Under the pieces are notes generated by a model, which was not told the DNA's origin, did not search any database, and saw only the letters and a list, made by a program, of their open reading frames with translations. 64,000 nucleotides of DNA, from positions 1-64,000 of the forward strand of contig NZ_JAIXHL010000021.1 in assembly GCF_030145815.1 (NCBI RefSeq). The letters run 5' to 3'. The position numbers were made by a program, and so were the translations under genes. Of the stretch, positions 52,212 through 61,528 are shown piece after piece (within the stretch, counting starts at the first letter, position 1; every line of letters begins with the position of its first letter). This DNA comes from Sphingomonas sp. GTDB taxonomy: Bacteria; Pseudomonadota; Alphaproteobacteria; Sphingomonadales; Sphingomonadaceae.

Positions 52212-54026
52212 ATGACCCCCAGCCGCCGCCAGTTCCTTGCATCGACCGCCACGCTTGCTGCATTTCCCGCCCTGCCCGCCTGTGCGAAGGGCGCGCCGTC
52301 GGCGGATAGCGCCGCCGATGCGTTGCTGAGCGCGACCGCCGAGCAGCTGCTGACCAGCGCGCCCGAAAGTGCGACCTCGCTCGGCATCGACAAGGGGGAG
52401 CGCGCGCATCTGCGATCGATGGTCGAGGATCGCAGCGTGGCGGGCCGACAGAAAGTGGCCGAGGGGCTGCGCGCACGGATCGCGCAGCTCGACGCGCTCG
52501 ACCGCAACGCGCTGTCGCCGGTGATGCAAACCAATGTCGATGTCGTGCGCACCGCGTTCCAGAACGGGCTGGACGGGTTCGCGTTCGGCTATGGCGATGT
52601 CGCGGTCGGCGGGTGGCGCAACACGCCCTATGTCGCGATCCAGAATGTCGGCGCCTATCTCGACATGCCGCGCTTCCTCGACAGCGAGCACAAGGTCGAG
52701 AGCGCGGCGGATGCGGCGTCGTGGCTGGCGCGGTTCGAAGGCTGGGCCGGGCAGATCGACGGCGAGACCGAACGGCTCAAGATCGCCTACGACAAGGGCG
52801 TCGTCGCGCCCGACTTCCTGCTCGACAAATGCCTGCGCCAGATCGCGCTGACCCGCGGCACCGATGCCGGCAAATGGGAGCTGGTCGAGAATTTCACCGG
52901 CAAAAAGGTCGTGACCGGCGATCAGGCGGTGGCGGCGGCGAAGCTGGCGGCGGGCAGGATCGCCCCGGCGCTCGACCGTCAGATCGCCGAACTCAAGCGC
53001 CATCGCGCCAAGGCAACCAGCGACGCGGGCGTGTGGAAATTCCCGGACGGTGAGGCCTATTACGCCTGGGCACTGCGCGCCGCGACCACCACGACGATGA
53101 CCCCGGACGAGGTCCACAAGGCGGGGCGCGAGGAGCTGAAGGCGCTCCAGTCGGAGATGAACACGATCCTGCGCAAGCTTGGCTACAGCAAAGGCAGCGT
53201 GGGCGCGCGCATGACCGCACTCGGCAAGGATCCCAAGTTCCTCTACCCCGACAATGACGCCGGGCGGCAGGAAATCCTCGCCTACATGACCAAGACGATC
53301 CAGGACATGAAGGCGAAGATGCCGCAGGCGTTCCACACGCTGGTGCGCGGCAATGTCGAGGTGAAGCGCCTGCCGCTGGCCGAGGAGCCGGGCGCGCCGG
53401 GTGCCTATGGCGGCGCGGGGTCGATCGACGGGACGGTGCCGGGGCGCGTGTGGCTGAACCTGCGCACCACGCATCTGCACACCCGCTACAGCCTCGCCAC
53501 CCTTGCCTATCATGAGGGCATTCCGGGCCATGCGTGGCAGGGCGAATATACGTTCAAGCTGCCGCTGGTCCGCTCGCTGCTGGCGTTCAATGCCTATAGC
53601 GAAGGCTGGGCGCTGTACGCCGAGCAACTGGGGGCGGAGCTGGGGGCGTATGACAACGATCCGGTCGGGCGGCTGGGGTATCTCCAGAGCCTCGCCTTCC
53701 GCGCGTGCCGTCTGGTGGTCGACACCGGGCTGCACGCCAAGCGCTGGACGCGGCAACAGGCAATCGAGTGGTTTGCGACAGCCAATGGCTCATCGGTCGA
53801 AGAGGTTTCCGGCGAGGTCGACCGCTATTGCAGCTGGCCCGGTCAGGCGTGCGGCTACAAGCTCGGCCACACCGCGATCAACCGGCTGCGGACCAAGGCG
53901 CAGCGCGAACTCGGCCCGCGCTACGATTTCCGTGGGTTCAACGATGCGCTGGTGCTGGGGGGCGGGGTGCCGATGAGCGTGCTGGAGCGCGTGATCGACC
54001 GGCATATCGCCGGGCGGAAGGCCTAA
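52212..54026 (+). CDS. DUF885 family metallopeptidase-like Tat lipoprotein
   Basis: A 604-residue protein with a Tat signal (MTPSRRQFLASTATLAAF) and a lipobox LPAC with Cys24, so it should be exported folded and anchored as a lipoprotein. The DUF885 fold carries the zinc-like site HEGIPGH at residues 434-440 and a downstream Glu464 in EGWALY, which resembles a gluzincin/M32-like metal site. Most of the helical N-terminal 400 residues are typical. The family probably cleaves small peptides; its exact chemistry is not established here. Its stop overlaps the stop of the convergent MscS gene by four bases (CTAA). Confidence 0.85.
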   Translation: MTPSRRQFLASTATLAAFPALPACAKGAPSADSAADALLSATAEQLLTSAPESATSLGIDKGERAHLRSMVEDRSVAGRQKVAEGLRARIAQLDALDRNALSPVMQTNVDVVRTAFQNGLDGFAFGYGDVAVGGWRNTPYVAIQNVGAYLDMPRFLDSEHKVESAADAASWLARFEGWAGQIDGETERLKIAYDKGVVAPDFLLDKCLRQIALTRGTDAGKWELVENFTGKKVVTGDQAVAAAKLAAGRIAPALDRQIAELKRHRAKATSDAGVWKFPDGEAYYAWALRAATTTTMTPDEVHKAGREELKALQSEMNTILRKLGYSKGSVGARMTALGKDPKFLYPDNDAGRQEILAYMTKTIQDMKAKMPQAFHTLVRGNVEVKRLPLAEEPGAPGAYGGAGSIDGTVPGRVWLNLRTTHLHTRYSLATLAYHEGIPGHAWQGEYTFKLPLVRSLLAFNAYSEGWALYAEQLGAELGAYDNDPVGRLGYLQSLAFRACRLVVDTGLHAKRWTRQQAIEWFATANGSSVEEVSGEVDRYCSWPGQACGYKLGHTAINRLRTKAQRELGPRYDFRGFNDALVLGGGVPMSVLERVIDRHIAGRKA

Positions 54027-55180
54027 GCGCGCCCGTCTTCGGGGATCGCGCCCGCCCCGCCGCTGGAGCCTTGCTCCCCCGGCGCGGGCGGCACGGGCAG
54101 CGCGACGGGTTCGCTCCAGCCGGGTCGGCCCAGCTCCAGACGGCCGCGCGGTAATGCTTCCGGCATCTCGTCGCGAATGAACGCCAGCATCCCCTCGCGA
54201 ATGTCGCAGCGCAGATCGAAGGCATTGGCCGCGTCCCGCGCCGTGACCAGTGCGCGCACCTCGATCGCGTCGGGTCGGGTGTCGGTGACCTGAAGCACGA
54301 AGCCGCGCCCGTCCCAGCGCTCGTTGGCGCGCACCAGTTCCTCCAGCCGCGCGCGCAGTCGGGGGATATCGGCGGTAGGGTCGAGCCAGAAAAAGGCCGT
54401 GCCGTGCAGCTGGCTGGAGTTGCGCGTCCAGTTCTGGAAACTCTCTTCCAGAAATTTCGAGACCGGCACCACCAGCCGCCGCTCATCCCAGATCGCGACC
54501 ACGACATAGGTCAGCCGGATTTCCTCGATCCGCCCCCATTCGCCGTCGATGATCACGACATCGTCGATCCGGATCGGTTCGGTGAAGGCCATCTGGATGC
54601 CGGCGATGATATTCTTGAGCGCGGGTTGCGCCGCCGCACCGACGGCCAGGCCGATCAGACCCGCCGACGCCATCAGCGTGACACCGACCGAACGCACGCT
54701 GGGGATCGACAGCAGCATCAGGCAGATGGTGATGAAGCCGACCACGAATACCGCGATCCGCGTCAGGATCGCGCTGCGCGTCCGCCGGCGGCGCGCGCGC
54801 AGATTGTCGGTGACGCTGATGTCGGCGCTGAGCTCGACCGCCCTGCCCCCGGCGCGGATCAGGTTGATCGCCAGCCAGCCGAGCAATAGCGGCACGATCA
54901 TGCCAGCCGCCTGCCCCCATAACGCGCGGGCACCGTCGTCCAGGTGGAGCAATTGCCACACTGATGCGAGCGCCAGGGCGACGAGAATCCAGCGCGCGGG
55001 CCGTGCCGCCGCATCAACGAACACATCGTCGATTGAGTCGGGCGTACGTGCGGCGATCCGGCGGGCGATCCGCATCGCGACCCAATGGATCGCCAGCGCG
55101 ATCATAATCGCGGCGGCAATGGTCAGCGCATCGACGACCTGCACCGGGACGTCCCAGTGCGCGGGAAATATCTGCTGCAT
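54023..55180 (-). CDS. Small-conductance mechanosensitive channel (MscS family)
   Basis: A 385-residue membrane channel. Three predicted helices (about 12-34, 62-80 and 87-112) precede the pore segment (VTLMASAGLIGLAVGAAAQPALKNIIAGIQMAFTEPIRIDDVVIIDGEWGRIEEI), which is the MscS TM3/beta-domain signature, then a cytoplasmic domain (VVAIWDERRLVVPVSKFLEESFQNWTR) and a Pro/Gly tail. It protects cells from osmotic downshock. The start is uncertain: ATG 55180 or GTG 55201. Convergent with the DUF885 gene. Confidence 0.9.
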   Translation of the reverse strand: MQQIFPAHWDVPVQVVDALTIAAAIMIALAIHWVAMRIARRIAARTPDSIDDVFVDAAARPARWILVALALASVWQLLHLDDGARALWGQAAGMIVPLLLGWLAINLIRAGGRAVELSADISVTDNLRARRRRTRSAILTRIAVFVVGFITICLMLLSIPSVRSVGVTLMASAGLIGLAVGAAAQPALKNIIAGIQMAFTEPIRIDDVVIIDGEWGRIEEIRLTYVVVAIWDERRLVVPVSKFLEESFQNWTRNSSQLHGTAFFWLDPTADIPRLRARLEELVRANERWDGRGFVLQVTDTRPDAIEVRALVTARDAANAFDLRCDIREGMLAFIRDEMPEALPRGRLELGRPGWSEPVALPVPPAPGEQGSSGGAGAIPEDGRA

Positions 55181-55223
55181 TGCAACAGGAACCGGCCACA
55201 CCCGGGCCGGTTCCCCGATAGGG

Positions 55224-55580
55224 TCATTTCTTGCCGAAGAACCCCGATGCCATGCCCGTCAGGTCGTTGAGCGGATTGCCGTCGCCATCGCGGTCGAGCG
55301 CGCCGAGGATACCCGCTGCACCATCGGCCTGCAGCATCGTCGCGAACTTGCCGAGCGCGCCTTCGCCGCCGATCTGGGTGATCAGCTCCTGCATCTTGTC
55401 GAGCGGCAGGCCGGTGGCCGCCGCCGCACCCTCGGCGGTGTCGCCCTGCATCTGGTGGTGCTTCGCCAGCGCCTGCACCGCAGACTCGACATGTTCGGGC
55501 GAAAGCCCGACCTTGGCCGCAAGATTGGTGAGGCCGTCGGTGCCGCCGACCTGGCCGAGGATCGAATCGAGGATGCTCAT
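55224..55580 (-). CDS. YidB/DUF937-like small protein
   Basis: A 118-residue soluble protein of the YidB/DUF937 group as judged by pattern: SILDSILGQVGGTDGLTNLAAKVGLSPEHVESAVQALAKHHQ, a run of small helices with Gly-rich turns, and the C-terminal calcium-loop-like DRDGDGNPLNDLTGMASGFFGKK. The family is widespread in proteobacteria with no known biochemistry. AAGGAG precedes ATG. The gene is 43 bp before the channel gene and on the same strand. Confidence 0.7.
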   Translation of the reverse strand: MSILDSILGQVGGTDGLTNLAAKVGLSPEHVESAVQALAKHHQMQGDTAEGAAAATGLPLDKMQELITQIGGEGALGKFATMLQADGAAGILGALDRDGDGNPLNDLTGMASGFFGKK

Positions 55581-55619
55581 CTGCGTCGCTCCTTGAATGG
55601 GGAAATGCCCCGCGCGATC

Positions 55620-55913
55620 CTACCCCAGCGGGTGGAGCACGTCGAGGCGGGCGAGCACCGCGCGCGCGCCTTCGTCACTGGCGACGGCGAGGTCGATCGG
55701 ACGCCCGCCCAGCCCCTCATCATGGCTGTTGAGAAAGCTGCGGGCAGGGTCGCTCTCGCGCAAGCGCTCGAACACCAACGTGGCGACGCGGCCCTGTCGT
55801 GCCGAGGCTTCGGGCGACAAACGCGGCTTGTCATTGTAGCGACGGAACTGGCGCGTGCGCGGCTTGCCCGTTTCAGCGACGGGCGGCGTTTCGGCGCGCG
55901 GCGGGGTCAACAT
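55620..55913 (-). CDS. MbcA/ParS/Xre-type antitoxin-like protein (DUF2384)
   Basis: A 97-residue protein whose C-terminal half (ARSFLNSHDEGLGGRPIDLAVASDEGARAVLARLDVLHPLG) matches the DUF2384 domain of MbcA/ParS/Xre antitoxins that bind RES-type toxins. The N-terminal half is basic (KPRTRQFRRYNDKPRLSPEASARQGRVATLVFERLRE) and short of a standard HTH. No RES toxin gene lies next to it. Its start lies in the last codons of the 58-residue gene upstream (7-bp overlap), so the two are co-translated. It may be an orphan regulator. Confidence 0.7.
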   Translation of the reverse strand: MLTPPRAETPPVAETGKPRTRQFRRYNDKPRLSPEASARQGRVATLVFERLRESDPARSFLNSHDEGLGGRPIDLAVASDEGARAVLARLDVLHPLG

Positions 55914-56083
55914 GCGGCGCGCGTCAGCGAACCCTCTTCACCCAGCGCACTGCGGAGCGTGCTGATCTGCGCGGCGTAGCCGCGTGCGAGGTCGCGGTGC
56001 GCACTGCGGGCGCTTTGGCAATCACTTGCCTGAACGCGCATCAGCGAAACCTGATGGCGATAGAGAAGGTAGTTGAGGTCCAT
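55907..56083 (-). CDS. Small conserved 58-residue protein, unknown
   Basis: MDLNYLLYRHQVSLMRVQ is followed by an Ala/Arg-rich helix (ARSAHRDLARGYAAQISTLRSALGE) and ends CRAAC-like (SLTRAAC). The opening (MDLNYLLYRHQVSL) recurs in short unnamed proteins of sphingomonads, as I recall. AGGAG lies seven bases before the ATG. Its stop overlaps the DUF2384 gene start by seven bases, which supports a two-gene operon. Function unknown; as the leader of an antitoxin-like protein it deserves a look as a possible partner. Confidence 0.7.
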   Translation of the reverse strand: MDLNYLLYRHQVSLMRVQASDCQSARSAHRDLARGYAAQISTLRSALGEEGSLTRAAC

Positions 56084-56243
56084 ATGGCGGCTCCTGACCA
56101 GTAAGCGGGAGCACGAAGAATCTCTCAGCCGTCGGCGCCTACGGAGCGATCTGCCGACGATATCCTCTATGTAGGAACGCCGACCCGCGATTGCCAGCGT
56201 GATGCCCCGCCGACGCGTCTGCCGGCGGGGGCTGTGCACTGGG

Positions 56244-57869
<1,626 letters not shown>

Positions 57870-57992
57870 GTCTCTCTCCTCAAACCGCGCCTCTCCGCAC
57901 GGCATTGCATTCGTATGCGTAGGAGTCGCGCATAGGCAGCGGCGGAAACGGGGGTCAACGCCAGTAACCGGTGTCAAAAGCGCGCTAACCCG

Positions 57993-58799
57993 CTATTTTT
58001 GGGTGACAACGCTGACCTGTTGCATGGTTGTGCGCACCGAACCGATCACGCCGAGCTCCAGCCAGTGATTGAGGATCGCTCCCGCTGCCGCCGCTGTCGC
58101 TTCCGGGGCGAGGCGTTCGGCCATGCGGGTACAGATTTCGCCGAAGCTTGCGCCATGCAGCGCGGCGTTCAGCGCTTCGCCCTCATGGTCGGGGAGTAGG
58201 GCGAACACCGCTTCCTCGCCTTCGCGCCAGACCAGCAGCCAGTGGCGCGCCTCAAGCCGCTCAACGGTCGGCTCATCCTCCTCGTCCGCCAGCAACTGCC
58301 ACAGCGCGGGCATATGGTAGGTCACCGGTCGCAATGCCGTCCCTGCGACCGGCACGGGCACGAACTGCTCCCAATCCGCAGCATCGAAGGCTGCAGTCGC
58401 AGCGGCGAACCCGGCATGGGTCAGCGGCGCTTCGTCGGCGGCAGTAAATGCGCATTGCATCGCCCATTCGAGCCAGGCGAGCTCCGCTACATCGGGGTCG
58501 TTGGCGAACAGCGCGGCGCAGGTGTCGGCGAAACCCTCCCCCGCCCGGTCGATCGTCCAGGCCGAGGGGGGATGCGCGATCAGGTGATGCGCCGCCGCCT
58601 GATGAAACGCCCCAGCGCCGACCAGCCGCGCGGTGCGCGCATAGCTGTCGGCGAGCACGTCGAGCAGCCGCGCGCGATAGCCGTTGCGATAGACCGCCAT
58701 GCCCGCCGCGCGCGTGGCGTCGAGGTCTGGCGGCAACGGCGCATCATCGTCGTGCAGGCAGGCGAGAAACGCGTCCTGCAGCGCGGCGAGCGCGGTCAT
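57993..58799 (-). CDS. bufC: Bufferin biosynthesis partner BufC (DUF2063)
   Basis: A 268-residue protein with the DUF2063 N-terminal domain (LAALQDAFLACLHDDDAPLPPDLDATRAAGMAVYRNGYRARLLDVLADSYARTARLVG) and a winged-helix-like C-terminal part (LWQLLADEEDEPTVERLEARHWLLVWREGEEAVFALLPDHEGEALNAALHGASFGEICTRMAERL). In characterised bufferin systems BufC binds the precursor and the MNIO enzyme BufB, helping convert cysteines to thiooxazoles. The start overlaps the bufB stop by four bases. Family identity is clear; the role is inferred from the bufferin literature. Confidence 0.9.
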   Translation of the reverse strand: MTALAALQDAFLACLHDDDAPLPPDLDATRAAGMAVYRNGYRARLLDVLADSYARTARLVGAGAFHQAAAHHLIAHPPSAWTIDRAGEGFADTCAALFANDPDVAELAWLEWAMQCAFTAADEAPLTHAGFAAATAAFDAADWEQFVPVPVAGTALRPVTYHMPALWQLLADEEDEPTVERLEARHWLLVWREGEEAVFALLPDHEGEALNAALHGASFGEICTRMAERLAPEATAAAAGAILNHWLELGVIGSVRTTMQQVSVVTQK

Positions 58800-59632
58800 G
58801 CCGCCGCCTCCAGCCGCGCGGTTGCGGCGATGCTGCGCGCCTGATCCAGCTCGGTGAGCAGCTCGGGCAGCGGCGGGATCGCGTCGTCGCGCTCGATCAT
58901 CACCGCGACCGGGCCCAGCAGCGCCATTGCGCGGGCGAACAGCGCCCAGACGGCATCGCACACCGGCCGGTCATGCGTGTCGATCACGATCTCCCCCGGC
59001 GTATGCCCGGCAAGATGCACCTGCCGCACCCGATCGGCAGGGATGCCTGCGAGATAATCGAGCGGGTCAAAGCCGTGGTTGAACGCGCTGACATGGATGT
59101 TGTTGACGTCGAGCAGCAGGTAGCATCCGGTGCGGCGGCTCATCTCCGCCAGAAACTGCCATTCGGTGAATTCGTCCTGCGGAAAGGACAGATAGCTCGA
59201 CGGATTCTCGAACAGCAGCGCGCGGCTCAGCACGTTCTGGGCATGGTCGATATTGTCGCACACCAGATCGAGTGCATCGCGGGTCAGCGGCATCGGCAAC
59301 AGGTCATGGCTGTTATGCGCGCTGGTCCGCGTCCAGCACAGATGGTCGGAAACCCAGAGCGGGTCGATCCGGTCGGCCAGCGTTCGCAGTCGCGCGAGAT
59401 GATCCGGGTCGAGGCCGTGCGCCGATCCGATCGACATCGACACCCCGTGCAGGATCACCGGCAGCTTCGCGCGCACCTGTTCCAGGATGCGCAGCGGACG
59501 CCCGCCATCGATCATGAAGTTTTCGGAGATCACCTCCACGAAATCGACCGGCACCTCGCCTTCAAGGAAGTCGCGATAATGGTCGCGGCGCAGGCCGAGG
59601 CCGAAGCCGCCAAAGGGCGGTACTGAATGCAT
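58796..59632 (-). CDS. bufB: MNIO (DUF692) oxidative enzyme BufB
   Basis: A 278-residue multinuclear non-haem iron-dependent oxidative enzyme with a TIM-barrel fold. Signature residues that bind the irons are conserved: EVISENFMIDGG, ILHGVSMSIG, WVSDHLCW, ENPSSYLSF, LLDVNNIHVSAFNHGFDP, VHLAGHTPGEIVIDTHDRPVC. In bufferin pathways the enzyme oxidises precursor cysteines to 5-thiooxazoles that chelate copper. ATG 59632 has GGGAG seven bases upstream. Only one bufB serves the two precursor genes here. A strong stem-loop separates it from bufA2. Confidence 0.93.
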   Translation of the reverse strand: MHSVPPFGGFGLGLRRDHYRDFLEGEVPVDFVEVISENFMIDGGRPLRILEQVRAKLPVILHGVSMSIGSAHGLDPDHLARLRTLADRIDPLWVSDHLCWTRTSAHNSHDLLPMPLTRDALDLVCDNIDHAQNVLSRALLFENPSSYLSFPQDEFTEWQFLAEMSRRTGCYLLLDVNNIHVSAFNHGFDPLDYLAGIPADRVRQVHLAGHTPGEIVIDTHDRPVCDAVWALFARAMALLGPVAVMIERDDAIPPLPELLTELDQARSIAATARLEAAA

Positions 59633-59659
59633 TGCTTCGCTCCCTGGCGGGCAAAGGTG

Positions 59660-59702
59660 GATCCGGCGGGCCGGCGTTGCGGGGGGAACGGCCCGCCGGA
59701 TC
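59660..59702 (-). promoter_or_regulatory. Strong stem-loop between bufA2 and bufB
   Basis: Perfect 14-bp G/C-rich arms (59660-59673 and 59689-59702, GATCCGGCGGGCCG and complement) with a 15-base loop. It begins 10 bp after the bufA2 stop and no T run follows it on the minus strand. It could protect the bufA2 3' end or attenuate read-through to bufBC, as is common after abundant RiPP precursors; role inferred. Confidence 0.65.
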
Positions 59703-59711
59703 TGGGCAGGA

Positions 59712-60002
59712 TCAGCCGAGGTCGCCGATCGTCCCACCCTTGGAGAGGCATTCACCGGCCTTCATCGCCTTGAAGCCATGGCCCTTGCACGCATTCTGGC
59801 CCTTGCACTGATGCTCGGCGGTGGCGCAGTCGGACTGGCCCTTGCAGCTGTGCAGGCCATAGCAATGGACGGTATCGTTCGCGCTGATCGCGCGACCCTT
59901 GCTACCCGCAGGCGTGTCGGCGGCGAAAGCCGCGACCGATCCCAGGGCGATGGCGGCGGCGGTGGCGGCGATGGATGCGGCGGTGCGCGTGGCGGTCTTC
60001 AT
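59712..60002 (-). CDS. bufA2: BufA2-type bufferin metallophore precursor
   Basis: A 96-residue precursor with a Sec signal peptide ([28 protein letters not shown]) so the mature peptide is periplasmic. The core carries six cysteines in the pattern [37 protein letters not shown], SCKGQ and CKGHGF are diagnostic of BufA2-family bufferins. In Caulobacter, bufferins are copper-binding peptides in which cysteines become thiooxazoles. A SigF-type promoter lies 50-80 bp upstream (60078-60053). It is the first gene of the bufA2-bufB-bufC operon and is divergent from bufA1. Confidence 0.92.
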   Translation of the reverse strand: [96 protein letters not shown]

Positions 60003-60052
60003 GTCGCTAGTCCTTTCAGGCGGATCGTCGTGCGAAAGCGCACATCGGTGAG

Positions 60053-60078
60053 TTCGCCGCACCTGCCGCCGGGGTTAC
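60053..60078 (-). promoter_or_regulatory. SigF-type promoter of bufA2 (GTAACC-N16-CGAA)
   Basis: On the minus strand GTAACC (60078-60073) and CGAA (60056-60053) are separated by 16 bp, the form reported for Caulobacter SigF-dependent promoters. The start of bufA2 is about 51 bp downstream of the -10 element. Confidence 0.75.
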
Positions 60079-60102
60079 ACCCGAAACAATTTTTCATCCG
60101 CT

Positions 60103-60128
60103 GTAACGATTGCCGACACGCCGCCGAA
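60103..60128 (+). promoter_or_regulatory. SigF-type promoter of bufA1 (GTAACG-N16-CGAA)
   Basis: GTAACG (60103-60108) and CGAA (60125-60128) are separated by 16 bp on the plus strand, the same arrangement as the divergent promoter. The bufA1 start lies about 65 bp downstream. The two promoters back onto each other with 24 bp between their -35 elements. Confidence 0.75.
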
Positions 60129-60192
60129 TGAGCCGCTGTGCCGATGATGATCCCATGCATCGGCATCGCACCCACATTTGGAGACGATGACG

Positions 60193-60477
60193 ATGACCGC
60201 TTCCACGATTGCCCGCCTCGCCGGGCTCGCCGCCACCGCAGGCCTTGCCGCTGCCCTGAGCACCGCCCCCGCCGCCGCGCAGAAGCCCGAGATGGAAAAA
60301 TGCTATGGCATCGCCAAGGCGGGCAAGAATGACTGCGCGGCCGGCCCCGGCACCAGCTGCGCCGGCACCTCGACCCGCGACTATCAGGGCAATGCCTGGA
60401 AGCTCGTCGCCAAGGGCACGTGCGAAAAGACCGAAACGCCCAAGGGCAAGGGTTCGCTGACCCCGGTCCAGCGCTGA
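60193..60477 (+). CDS. bufA1: BufA1-type bufferin metallophore precursor (DUF2282)
   Basis: A 94-residue precursor with a Sec signal peptide ([30 protein letters not shown]) and a DUF2282 core: [22 protein letters not shown] and then [23 protein letters not shown], four cysteines, ending [11 protein letters not shown]. The spacing NDCAAG and KGTCEK is diagnostic of BufA1. In the Caulobacter bufferin Buf1, two central cysteines are converted to thiooxazoles and the outer two form a disulfide. ATG 60193 is nine bases after GGAG; ATG 60187 is an alternative. DoxX follows after 26 bp. Confidence 0.92.
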   Translation: MTASTIARLAGLAATAGLAAALSTAPAAAQKPEMEKCYGIAKAGKNDCAAGPGTSCAGTSTRDYQGNAWKLVAKGTCEKTETPKGKGSLTPVQR

Positions 60478-60503
60478 TCCCTTCGCACAGACAGGAAATC
60501 GAC

Positions 60504-60968
60504 ATGCAGCGCATCGCATCTTTGTATGGCCGGGCCGTCACGCTGGTCGGTTCGCGGACGGCAGAGGGCGTTGCGCTGCTGCTGGTGCGGGTCGCGCTCG
60601 GCGGAGTTTTCTGGCGCGCGGGCCGCAGCAAGGTGGTGGAGGGCAGCTGGTTCGAGCTCAGCGACTCCACCCGCTATCTGTTTGAAAATGATTACAGCGC
60701 AGTTCCGCTGCCGCCCGAACTTGCGGCACCGATGGCACTGATGGCCGAGCATCTGTTTCCCGCCCTGCTGCTGATCGGCCTGGCGACGCGCTTCTCTGCG
60801 CTCGCGCTGCTCGGCATGACGCTAGTCATCCAGATTTTCGTCTACCCCGATGCCTGGTGGGCGACGCATATCCTGTGGGTCGCATTGGCCGGCATCCTGA
60901 TCGTGCGGGGCGGTGGTATGGTGTCGCTCGACGCGCTCCTCGCCAACTGGCACCGTCGGCGCGGCTGA
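60504..60968 (+). CDS. DoxX family membrane protein
   Basis: A 154-residue protein with four helices: RTAEGVALLLVRVALGGVFWRAGRSKVVEG (the DoxX opening, helix 1), ELAAPMALMAEHLFPALLLIGLATR, SALALLGMTLVIQIFVYPDAWWATHILWVALAGILIV. DoxX proteins are common in bufferin operons, where their role is undefined. AGGA lies six bases before the ATG. It is the second gene of the bufA1 operon, followed by the sigma factor. Confidence 0.88.
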   Translation: MQRIASLYGRAVTLVGSRTAEGVALLLVRVALGGVFWRAGRSKVVEGSWFELSDSTRYLFENDYSAVPLPPELAAPMALMAEHLFPALLLIGLATRFSALALLGMTLVIQIFVYPDAWWATHILWVALAGILIVRGGGMVSLDALLANWHRRRG

Positions 60969-60995
60969 CACCAGCTCGGACGGACGGGGACGTCG

Positions 60996-61526
60996 ATGAT
61001 TGCAGACGAAGGCAGCTTCGTGCGCCTGATGATCGCGTCACAGGCGGGCGACACCCGCGCCTATACCGTGCTGCTGACCGAGGTGCAGCGATGGCTGGAG
61101 CGCTATTTCCGCCGCCGCGTCGCACCGGCACAGCTCGACGATCTGGTGCAGGAGGTGCTGCTCGCACTCCACGCCAAGCGCGCGACCTGGGACGAGACGC
61201 GGGCCTTTCTGCCCTGGCTCGCGGCGATCGCGCGCTATCGCTGGGTCGATCATCTGCGCCGGGTGTATCGATCGGGCGAGGATGCGCTGGACGACCATGA
61301 CGCGGCGGAGGATAGCGACGAAGAAGCGGTGATGGCGCGGGTGAGCCTCGACCGGCTGTTCGTCCACCTGCCGCAGGGCCAGTGCGAGGCGATCGAGCTG
61401 GTGAAGATCAAGGGGCTGTCCGTGACCGAGGCAGCCCAACGTAGCGGTCAGAGCGAAAGCCTGATCAAGGTGAACATTCATCGCGGATTGAGGAAGCTCG
61501 CCGCGCTCGTCGAAGAGGCCGATTGA
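60996..61526 (+). CDS. sigF: ECF sigma factor SigF
   Basis: A 176-residue extracytoplasmic-function sigma factor. Region 2 (DTRAYTVLLTEVQRWLERYFRRRVAPAQLDDLVQEVLLALHAKRATWDETRAFLPWLAAIARYRWVDHLRRVYR) and region 4 (LDRLFVHLPQGQCEAIELVKIKGLSVTEAAQRSGQSESLIKVNIHRGLRKLAAL) are both present with a short linker, the minimal ECF form. Its own promoter type (GTAAC-N16-CGAA) occurs twice at the head of the two bufferin operons. In Caulobacter SigF with NrsF responds to copper and other metals. NrsF starts 3 bp after its stop, or overlaps it if TTG 61523 is used. Confidence 0.92.
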   Translation: MIADEGSFVRLMIASQAGDTRAYTVLLTEVQRWLERYFRRRVAPAQLDDLVQEVLLALHAKRATWDETRAFLPWLAAIARYRWVDHLRRVYRSGEDALDDHDAAEDSDEEAVMARVSLDRLFVHLPQGQCEAIELVKIKGLSVTEAAQRSGQSESLIKVNIHRGLRKLAALVEEAD

Positions 61527-61528
61527 CC

